This document shows, piece after piece, positions 1 to 7,800 of a stretch of 64,000 nt of DNA (its first letter is position 1; every line of letters begins with the position of its first letter). The notes under the pieces were generated by a model. It was not told where the DNA came from. It did not search any database and was given only the letters and a program-made list of their open reading frames with translations. This stretch comes from a virus: the IMG/VR virus record IMGVR_UViG_3300024496_000013, positions 62,001-126,000 of that record; one strand, given 5' to 3'. Made by a program: the position numbers and the translations under genes.

Positions 1-1
1 A

Positions 2-715
2 GTAGAAGCAAAGACCCGCAAGCTATCAGCTCGTTGGACTTTTGAAGCTGCTCAAGATGCACAAGCCCAACAAGGCATTGACATCGAAGCAGAAATCATG
101 GCTGCTTTGGCTCAAGAAATCACTGCTGAAATCGACCAAGAAGTTCTAGGTTCACTACGTAACCTAGCTGGTACAGGATCAGAAACATACGACCAGACCG
201 CTGTGTCAGGTACTGCTACATTCGTTGGTGACGAACATGCTGCCCTAGCTGTTCTAATCAATCGTCAAGCAAACCTAATCGCTCAGCGTACACGTCGTGG
301 TGCTGGTAACTACGCTGTAGTTTCACCATTCGCACTAACAATCCTACAGAGCGCAACAACTTCTGCTTTTGCTCGCACTACAGAAGGCACATTCGAAGCT
401 CCAACAAACACCAAGTTCGTTGGTACTTTGAACAGCGCAATGAAAGTGTACGTAGACGCCTATGCTGCTAACAACGCACCTGTGCTAGTTGGCTACAAGG
501 GCTCAAGTGAAAGTGATGCTCCAGCATTCTACTGCCCATACATCCCATTGATGTCAAGTGGTGTTGTGCTTGATCCAACAACTTTCGAACCAGTCGTGAG
601 CTTCATGACAAGATATGGCTATGTTGAACTAAGCAACACAGCATCATCTCTTGGTAATGCTGCTGACTACTTGGCTCGTGTTGAAATCACAGACACAAGC
701 GTAAGCTTCAAGTAA
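2..715 (+). CDS. 23: Major capsid protein gp23, C-terminal part (5' end outside window)
   Basis: The reading frame is open from base 2 with no stop before 715, so the gene begins upstream of the window. The first residues (VEAKTRKLSARWTFEAAQD) followed by AQEITAEIDQEV match the central region of T4-family gp23, the protein of the icosahedral capsid lattice. The later part is a beta-rich capsid-type domain ending in SVSFK. In the family the protein is cleaved by the prohead protease during maturation; the cleavage site would lie upstream. A strong intrinsic terminator follows 23 bases after the stop, as expected for a highly expressed gene. The first ATG in frame (98) is internal, not the start. 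Identification is secure at family level. Confidence 0.93.
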   Translation, partial: VEAKTRKLSARWTFEAAQDAQAQQGIDIEAEIMAALAQEITAEIDQEVLGSLRNLAGTGSETYDQTAVSGTATFVGDEHAALAVLINRQANLIAQRTRRGAGNYAVVSPFALTILQSATTSAFARTTEGTFEAPTNTKFVGTLNSAMKVYVDAYAANNAPVLVGYKGSSESDAPAFYCPYIPLMSSGVVLDPTTFEPVVSFMTRYGYVELSNTASSLGNAADYLARVEITDTSVSFK

Positions 716-737
716 TCAAAAACAGATTCGTCTGTTC

Positions 738-764
738 GAAAGGCCCTACGGGGCCTTTCTTTTT
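738..764 (+). terminator. Intrinsic terminator after gp23
   Basis: A perfect 9-bp stem GAAAGGCCC / GGGCCTTTC with a TACG tetraloop is followed by a run of T. It sits just after the capsid gene and 2 bases before the late promoter motif of the next gene. Confidence 0.93.
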
Positions 765-766
765 GA

Positions 767-774
767 CTTAAATA
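767..774 (+). promoter_or_regulatory. T4-type late promoter (CTTAAATA)
   Basis: The octamer CTTAAATA matches the T4 late promoter TATAAATA at positions 3-8. It ends exactly 5 nt before the ATG at 780, and no Shine-Dalgarno lies between, so the transcript should start at or next to the start codon. Confidence 0.65.
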
Positions 775-779
775 TTGAT

Positions 780-1334
780 ATGGAACAAATTACTACCTGG
801 AAAACTCCGATAGCTGTACAAGAGATAGTCGTTGACGACGGAATATCTTGGGATCTATCTGCTTTTAATAATCTCGACAAACTAGATTTTAAACAGATTA
901 AAACACACGAACCGTTACAGGGCATTTCTAATACTACGTTTAATAGAGATGGCATGACTATAATGGAAACAAACAAATTGGTTTTTACTGGTTTTAATTT
1001 TTCTGTCACAGGTAATATACTAGGAATAGAATTAGAAATAAAAGGTCAGCGTTATTCTAGAGTTACTGATCAGATCGTACAGTTACACCTAAATGAACGC
1101 ATAGGTCAAAACATGAAGCAGTTATCAGATATAAATGAAAATTATTTTTCCTATGGTGGCCCTACTGATCTTTGGCAGGATCAAAATCATCTTAGCAATC
1201 TTACAGCAGCTAAAATTAATGATCCATTATTTGGAATCATGCTACAATTTAGAAGCCATCCGCATTTTCCTCATAGAGACACAGCTTATGTCGACCAACT
1301 GAGAATGCGTGTTTACTATGACGACGGCGCTTGA
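780..1334 (+). CDS. Putative virion protein, beta-sandwich type
   Basis: A 184-aa protein with no recognised enzymatic motif. The sequence alternates short beta-like segments. The second half has a pattern (YSYGGPTDLW-like, then NDPLFGIMLQF, then AYVDQLRMRVYY at the C-terminus) that recurs in beta-sandwich domains of phage surface proteins. It lies directly after the capsid gene and its last 17 bases overlap the next gene, suggesting translational coupling. ATG 780 has no ribosome binding site, but a late promoter octamer ends 5 nt upstream, so the start is supported by the leaderless pattern. A head decoration or adhesion role is inference. Confidence 0.75.
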   Translation: MEQITTWKTPIAVQEIVVDDGISWDLSAFNNLDKLDFKQIKTHEPLQGISNTTFNRDGMTIMETNKLVFTGFNFSVTGNILGIELEIKGQRYSRVTDQIVQLHLNERIGQNMKQLSDINENYFSYGGPTDLWQDQNHLSNLTAAKINDPLFGIMLQFRSHPHFPHRDTAYVDQLRMRVYYDDGA

Positions 1335-1593
1335 TCAACCAAGAGATTTTAAAGAAATAAGAGATCGTATAAACGACTGGCGCAGACGCTTTCCTATGTT
1401 TAACCATGATGTTAAACGGATAGAACGAATAGTAGAAAATCATATACAAGAATACAGCACAGCGTTAGTCTATTATAGACAGACCAAGCAGAAAAAATAT
1501 CTAGAACAAGCACAAAATCACATAGATGAGATAGACAGAGTGATTAATACTGTGGAAAAAGTACAGTTGATAGCATTGTTAGCCCGTAGATAA
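1318..1593 (+). CDS. Small conserved-type hypothetical protein, helical
   Basis: A 91-aa, highly charged protein predicted almost all alpha-helical (many K, R, E and Q, with a heptad-like pattern from about residue 10 to the end). I chose ATG 1318, which overlaps the upstream gene by 17 bases; a GTG at 1309 in the same frame would add three residues. The stop codon TAA at 1591 lies inside a late promoter motif. No function is recognised. A coiled-coil structural or chaperone role would be a guess. Confidence 0.65.
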   Translation: MTTALDQPRDFKEIRDRINDWRRRFPMFNHDVKRIERIVENHIQEYSTALVYYRQTKQKKYLEQAQNHIDEIDRVINTVEKVQLIALLARR

Positions 1594-1596
1594 ATA
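1589..1596 (+). promoter_or_regulatory. T4-type late promoter (GATAAATA)
   Basis: GATAAATA, one mismatch from the T4 consensus, overlaps the stop codon of the preceding gene. The next ATG is 67 nt downstream behind a clear ribosome binding site (AAGGAGAA), so this transcript has an ordinary leader. Confidence 0.6.
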
Positions 1597-1663
1597 AAGT
1601 ATCTAAGTTTATTATGCGGCACCCACCGCGTAGACCTAGAACGTCAACATAAGGAGAAAACAA

Positions 1664-2059
1664 ATGGGACGTCCAGTAAAAAAGATTAATTTTGGTACAG
1701 CGGCAGGATCAGATTCAGGTATTTTGGTATCTGCTATGAAAACTAGCACAGCTCGTACTAGCTACATCGTAGCACAACGTGGTTCAAACAAATACGATGT
1801 ATACAATGCTACAGACGGTACATTCCGTGTAACACTAGCAGAAGGTACAAGTTTTGCTGCCGACACAGCAGGAACAGCAGTCATGGTAGGTTACAGAGAT
1901 CCGGGTAATGATGCTACAAGAGTTACTATAAAGAAACTAACAGCTCGCATCATGACAGGTTTTGATGGCACACGCTACAGATGGGCACTAGTAAATGATT
2001 CATCATCTGACTACATCCAATTGTATGTCAAGGCTAACGGTACAACCGACTACGTATAA
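1664..2059 (+). CDS. Small virion protein near capsid gene
   Basis: A 131-aa protein starting MGRPVKKINFGTAAG. It has a strong ribosome binding site (AAGGAGAAAAC) 6-12 nt before ATG and a late promoter upstream. It is rich in T, G, A and V with beta-strand periodicity. The type is familiar from T4-like marine phages next to structural genes, but I know no assigned function. Its C-terminal stretch (YRWALVNDSSSDYIQLYVK) resembles a small beta-sandwich edge. A likely decoration or fibre-associated protein, by context. Confidence 0.75.
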   Translation: MGRPVKKINFGTAAGSDSGILVSAMKTSTARTSYIVAQRGSNKYDVYNATDGTFRVTLAEGTSFAADTAGTAVMVGYRDPGNDATRVTIKKLTARIMTGFDGTRYRWALVNDSSSDYIQLYVKANGTTDYV

Positions 2060-2072
2060 TTAGGAATCAATA

Positions 2073-3611
2073 ATGAGTCAGGTAATCCAGACTAACGGCG
2101 ACTACAAGATCAAGACGCCCAATGCTAACAAGATCACATTCGTTACCTCAGAAGTAAACGTAGTAGGGAATCTTGTAGTAACGGGTAATACTGTATCTGT
2201 AGATGTCGCTAATCTTTCGATCCAAGATAATATCATACGATTGAACAAAGGTGAAACCGGTAATGGTGTTACCAAGATAGTGTCTGGACTTGAAATAGAT
2301 AGGGGGTTTGTATCTCCAGGAGTAGCAAACCCTCTACCTTCATTCCTATATAATGAAACTAACAACGATTGGGAAATCATTGAAAGTTTTGGTGGCATAG
2401 CTAAAAGCTATGTCAATAGTAAAATAAAAGTAAGAAAGGTCGTGACAGATCCTGGCACTGACGGTGGAGATCTAACACTGATAGGATCAGGAACAGGTGT
2501 TGTTAAAGTTACAGGTATTTCTAACTATGAATCAAGAGTAACCGCAGACGATCACATACCAAATAAAAGATTCGTAGATCTAGCTATCAGAAACAGAGAA
2601 CCTGACAACGAAATCAAGAGAGACAATACTTACGTTATCGTAAAAGATACTGCCGGTGGCGCAGTTGGTATAGCTGTTATGGGCATCTCTAATGCCATAA
2701 TCAACAATCAAGGTCTTAACTATGTTGTCGGAGATGTTATTTCTATAGTAGGCGGTACTGCTCAATTAACAGCCAATGCAACAGTCACAGGAGTTGATGG
2801 TACTGGCAAGATAACATCATTCAATCTTACTGTTCCAGGAAGATACACAGTTTTACCACCATCAAATAACAACGTAGCCACTATCACAAATAGTCTCAAC
2901 GGAGCAGGTGCTACTCTAGATTTAAGATGGGAAGTGATAGCTGTTGATATTATCAGTGGCGGTAGTGATTATGCATCTGCTACAGTCACTATAAGCACAG
3001 GAGCTCTAGGACCAGGTAGTACCGCTACAGGTACAGTGACAGTGGATACAAACCCATCGTCACCGACAGCAGGACAAATAACAGCAGTCACTATATTACC
3101 CGGCGATAGGGGCACATATTATACAGTGCCTACAGTTACATTTTCCGCAGGACTTAATACAGCACTGACAGAAAGTTTAGCACAAGTAGTAGTTGACAAT
3201 GTTATCTCAACTACTTTCTACAAAAATAGGATAGAGTTAGGCGCATTAGAAATATCAAATAATATTATTTCTAATAACAACAGCAATACTAACATAATTT
3301 TTAGACCACAAGGTACAGGTAAAACTGAATTTCAAACACCGTTACAGATCAATGATATAGATGTAGTGCCATCTTATGTCAATGCTTCTTCTGTATTATA
3401 TTCTTTCGATGCTGGTGATTCGTCTAATACATTCAGTCCTGGTGGTACAGCTTTGTATTATAACAACAGGACGCAGACTTTGTATTGGCAGAGTTACATG
3501 ACTAATCATCCACATCCTGTAGAATATAATCTTAGCAATCTGTCACTGTATCCTGTCAAGAATGAATTAATAAGTAAACAAAAAGCACTGGCTATGAGCA
3601 TGATATTTTAA
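2073..3611 (+). CDS. Fibre-like structural protein with beta modules
   Basis: A 512-aa protein. Residues 1-110 (GDYKIKTPNANKITFVTSEV, then VVGNLVVTGNTVSV) resemble the N-terminal fibre repeat of T4-like marine phages. The middle (about 195-370) carries two or three G-rich beta units of the form 'Y.VGD.I.I.GG...A.A.VTGVDG.G.ITS'. Around residue 405 there is an 'SNSNTNIIFRPQGTGKTEF' unit, the same as the repeat used in the giant fibres downstream. The C-terminus ends LAMSMIF, resembling the LIFG ends of the next two fibres. It lies 13 bases after the preceding gene, with an AGGAA site. A virion fibre or whisker component by family; the exact position in the particle is unknown. Confidence 0.8.
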   Translation: MSQVIQTNGDYKIKTPNANKITFVTSEVNVVGNLVVTGNTVSVDVANLSIQDNIIRLNKGETGNGVTKIVSGLEIDRGFVSPGVANPLPSFLYNETNNDWEIIESFGGIAKSYVNSKIKVRKVVTDPGTDGGDLTLIGSGTGVVKVTGISNYESRVTADDHIPNKRFVDLAIRNREPDNEIKRDNTYVIVKDTAGGAVGIAVMGISNAIINNQGLNYVVGDVISIVGGTAQLTANATVTGVDGTGKITSFNLTVPGRYTVLPPSNNNVATITNSLNGAGATLDLRWEVIAVDIISGGSDYASATVTISTGALGPGSTATGTVTVDTNPSSPTAGQITAVTILPGDRGTYYTVPTVTFSAGLNTALTESLAQVVVDNVISTTFYKNRIELGALEISNNIISNNNSNTNIIFRPQGTGKTEFQTPLQINDIDVVPSYVNASSVLYSFDAGDSSNTFSPGGTALYYNNRTQTLYWQSYMTNHPHPVEYNLSNLSLYPVKNELISKQKALAMSMIF

Positions 3612-3620
3612 GGATCGAAG

Positions 3621-3974
3621 ATGATAGTAAACACACAACTAACAACTAGCACAGCATCACTTTTTACAGCACCGGGTACTCCGGGTGATATGAACACGCA
3701 GAGTGCTATCACTACAATGATCTTTTGTAATACACTCGCACCTAATGCCTCAGACGAAACAGTAAATGCTGTAACTATTGATGTATTTGCTGTAGCATAT
3801 GGAGCTTCACCAGTTACATTGACTAATAAAATCATCTCTAGCTTGACTATACCGGCTGGTGAAACTTTATTTTTTGATACAGAAAGAATCGTGTTAGCTG
3901 CCGGCGATTCTATACAAGCTTCATGTAGTCAAAACAGCGCAGTTGTCGCAACCGTGAGCGTGTTACCAGTATGA
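3621..3974 (+). CDS. Small virion protein, paralogue of the 15901 and 30460 proteins
   Basis: A 117-aa protein with the pattern 'LFTAPGTPG... ITTMIFCNTLAP... NAVTIDVFAV... IPAGETLFFDTERIVLAAGDSIQA'. The same layout (a Cys-Asn after strand 2, then 'I...G..L' and 'I.L..GD.I.A') is found in the proteins at 15901 and 30460. I read it as a compact beta-sandwich fibre accessory protein. It is preceded by AAGGATCGAAG and overlaps the next gene by ATGA (4 bases), indicating coupled translation. No catalytic motif is visible. Confidence 0.75.
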   Translation: MIVNTQLTTSTASLFTAPGTPGDMNTQSAITTMIFCNTLAPNASDETVNAVTIDVFAVAYGASPVTLTNKIISSLTIPAGETLFFDTERIVLAAGDSIQASCSQNSAVVATVSVLPV

Positions 3975-4837
3975 AGTTTTTAAAAACAAAAACACTTTCT
4001 AAGTTTAGTTCTAATGATCGAGCAGTCATAGTATATCCTAACGACGTCGGTACAGGCAACAGAGTAGTGTTTAATGCTACTGGATCAGTCATGTTGCCTA
4101 AAGGCACGACCAGCAATAGACCAAAAACGACTGGAGTTAGACAGCCCACTGATGCTAATGGTTCTTTGAGATATAACACTTCGGCTGCTGTTTCTAATCC
4201 AGCAGGAGAAGTTGTTAGATATTTTCCTGAAAACGATACAGGTCTAGAAGTATATCAATCAGGATCTTGGACACAGATAAGAACACAAGGTCCTGCTAGA
4301 GTGATACAAGAGATCCTAGGAGCAGGTACTTATAATATAATCACCCAACCTAACAGCGATATCAGCAGATGGTTTCCTAGCGATGGCAATCCATTGCCCT
4401 ATGTGCCAGGACTAGCACAAGGATATGATCCACAAGATTATGTTAACAACATGATCGTGTTAGTAGAAAATGTGTTTCAAATTGCCAATACAAACTATGA
4501 ACTAGTCCAAAGCGCAGGACAAGTAGTGGGAGTAGAAGTAGTATCACCAGGTACCGGTTATACACCTAACAGCACAGTTCCTATAACTGTAGCTGCTCCT
4601 AGCGGCGGTGGCACTACTGCGACAGGTACAGCTACTACTGACAGCAGTGGTAATATAGAATCTATCAGTATAACATCAGGCGGAACTAATTATACTACTA
4701 TTCCTTCTGTATCGATAGCAGGAGGAGCAGGCGGCACATATCTAGCTTATATTGCTAAAGCTGGATGGTTTATCAGATTCTATACAGCCGTACCTGACAC
4801 AAAACCAGTAACAGTTTTATACGGTTTCGACCAGTAA
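3971..4837 (+). CDS. Fibre or appendage protein with YNT-type motif
   Basis: A 288-aa protein. Residues 40-90 contain the widespread phage fibre motif 'LPKGTTSNRP ... GSLRYNT ... LEVYQSGSWTQI', also present at the C-termini of the two giant fibres that follow. The middle and C-terminal parts (about 180-265) contain two copies of a 'VVSPGTGYTPNSTVPITV' / 'ITSGGTNYTTIPSVSIAGG' beta unit like those in the 2073 gene. Its start overlaps the stop of the preceding small protein (ATGA). A structural role in the tail-fibre system is likely. Confidence 0.78.
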   Translation: MKFLKTKTLSKFSSNDRAVIVYPNDVGTGNRVVFNATGSVMLPKGTTSNRPKTTGVRQPTDANGSLRYNTSAAVSNPAGEVVRYFPENDTGLEVYQSGSWTQIRTQGPARVIQEILGAGTYNIITQPNSDISRWFPSDGNPLPYVPGLAQGYDPQDYVNNMIVLVENVFQIANTNYELVQSAGQVVGVEVVSPGTGYTPNSTVPITVAAPSGGGTTATGTATTDSSGNIESISITSGGTNYTTIPSVSIAGGAGGTYLAYIAKAGWFIRFYTAVPDTKPVTVLYGFDQ

Positions 4838-4853
4838 TCCAAAATCTACCTGC

Positions 4854-4861
4854 GGTAAATA
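4854..4861 (+). promoter_or_regulatory. T4-type late promoter (GGTAAATA)
   Basis: GGTAAATA lies 16 nt before the ATG of the 1751-aa fibre gene, with AAAAGGA in the leader as ribosome binding site. Confidence 0.55.
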
Positions 4862-4877
4862 GTTAAAAGGATTAACT

Positions 4878-7800
4878 ATGTCTGACCTAGGTAGAATCTC
4901 CGGATCGATGCTCAAAGAAAACCTCTTGCGAGGTGGCGAGAATCTGGTCTTTCAAAATTCCCTAAGCGATAGTCTACTCTATATAGATGTAGAAACTAAC
5001 AGGATCGGCATCAATACAGATGCTCCTACTAGAGATCTAACTGTACTCACAGCTATCAAGACTTCGGATCTCATAATAGACAATAATCTAAATCTTTCTG
5101 GATTTAATTTCGATGGTGCTAACAGCATATTATCCAGTGTTAATGGTCCTATCTATATTTCTCCAGCGTCTAATCAAACGATAGTACCTCAATTAAGGAC
5201 CGATAATTTACGTTTTTCTAACAATACTATCAGTTCTTTAAACAGCAATGATAACATAGAATTAAAACCACACGGTATTGGAGAAACTATATTCGATTCC
5301 GATGTAATGGTAGATGGAAATCTACATAGTACCGGAGATATATTAATCGACGGACAGATATTTTTTGGTAATCAGACTACAGATACTGTTAGCATAACTG
5401 CTGAAGTAAACACAGACTTGATACCAGATAGCACCGATTATTTTAATCTAGGATCTAGCAGCAAAAAATGGTTAGATTTACACACACATCTAGTTAATGG
5501 TCAGCTGCTATCAACTGGATCAGTTTCATTTCCTAGTCTGTATGATATAGGACTCGATGTAGGCAAGCAATGGTTCGTGGCTACAAATGGTGATGATACG
5601 AATGTAGGATTTCATCAACATGGTCCATTTGCTACAATAGCTAAAGCCTTGAGCGTAGCAACATCCGGCGATACAGTTTACATATACCCAGGAACCTATA
5701 CAGAAATATTTCCATTGACAGTTCCACAAGGAGTTACTGTACGAGGCGCAGGTATAAGAGCAGTTACTGTCAAACCAACTGTAAGTACTAACACCCAGGA
5801 CTGTTTCTTGCTCAACGGAGAAACTACAATAGACGATCTGTCAGTGGTAGATTTTTATTATAATTCAGTTACAGACACAGGCTATGCCTTTAGATTTGCT
5901 CCAGGTTTTACAGTAACCTCAAGAAGTCCTTACGTACAAAATGTATCTGTTATAACAGAACCAGGAACAGGTACTGAAATTCCAGCATCAGTAGTACATG
6001 GCACAGGCCCAATTTCTACATCTTCATATTCTACTTTTGGATTTACTATTAGAGCATCCGATTATGGAGATATTGGCGGTTATATAACAGCCTATGCTCC
6101 TCTGACAGCAGTGATACAATCTGGTTATATAGATCCTCCAGGATACTACACAGTAACATCAATAGAAGTAGATCCTACTAATACAGATAATTGGTTTATA
6201 CATACTGCGGAAGAATTTAATCCTTCTCAACCTGGACTTTCATTAACTTTGTACAGTGTAGGAGCTTCTTTCATCGTTTCAAATGCTTTATTTGCTGAAG
6301 CTGGTTACTATTATCTAGATTATAATAAATCTGATTTGCCTGTAGATTTTGGCACAACTGTTGGAACTAATTGGATTTATACTGTTGACGTTAATTACTA
6401 TGGCGGAACTAGCTATATCATTGACAGTATTTCTGATCAAGGAACAAGGTGGAGGATAAACTTTACACAGACTATAGCAACTCCTTCTCTTGGCCAAGTA
6501 CTTTTTGTGTCCCCTGTTGCTCCAGACGGCACACCAGTAATACCACTACCGGCAGGTAAAGGAGCACTAGTTGATGGTAGTGTAGCTAATCCCGACAGCA
6601 AAGAAGCAAGTATGCTATTTCATAGCTGTACATTTATCACCACTGAAGTAGATGCGTTGACTATGACTAATGGTGTTCGTGTGGAATGGCTCAATAGCTT
6701 TACATATTTTGCCAACAAAGGGCTTTATGCTATAAATGGCACACTAGGATTTGCCAACCAAGGAGTAAAATTTGGTGCTGAAGTACGAAGCATAGGTTCA
6801 GCCAATGTCTACGGTACCTATGGTGCTTATGCCGATGGTTCGGATACATTGATGTATTTGATTAATCATAATTTTGCGTATATCGGAGCAGGCACAGATA
6901 CATCCAACGACCCTACAGCAGTCATACAGACTAATGAAGCTAGCAAACACAATGGTGGAGAAATTTACTATCAAAGTCTAGATCAACGAGGAGATTTTAG
7001 AGTTGGTGATGTATTCACAGTCAACCAAGAAACTGGTTTTGTCACACTAAACGGCATAGGACAAAATGCTAACGGTATCACTAGGATCACTTTAAGCAAT
7101 AATTCTGGTCAAGACACTATATTAGATCCACAGTTCATCCAAACAGGCGGAATAAAAATCAGTGGAAATACTATCTATGGCCTAGATGCTGAAGTTAATA
7201 TAGATCCTGCTAGCAATCAACTCAATCTCGAAAATGTTTCTATACCACAGAATCTTTCAGTGACTGGAAATTTTGTCATAGATGGCCAGTTAACTTTAGG
7301 CAATCAAGTGGTCGATACTATCAGTTTTGTAGCCGATGTTGACAGTGATATTTTACCTAATTCAACTTCTACATATAATCTTGGTAGTGAAACTTTACGT
7401 TGGACATCTCTAAAAAATATCAGATCAGATTTGCCTAACATTAAAATTTATGATAACAATATACAGACTGTAGATACAAACAGTGATTTAGAATTACGAG
7501 CAAATGCTAGCGGGTCTGTGGTATTTGTAAAAAATACTGAAATATCAAATACATTAACTGTTTCTCAAACTTCTAGTTTTGCTAACACTTTTATCACAGG
7601 ATCATTTGCTAAAAACGGCACCTCTCTGATAACTGGTGATATCAATCAAACTGGAGATATAAACATCTCGGGAGATTTCATAGTAAACAACAACTACTAT
7701 GCTTTCAACGACATCTATCTCAATCTAAATCAAGTTAGCACTGTTTCTTCCAATAGTGATCTAGAATTAGTAGCTGCGGGCACCGGTGTTATTTCTATAC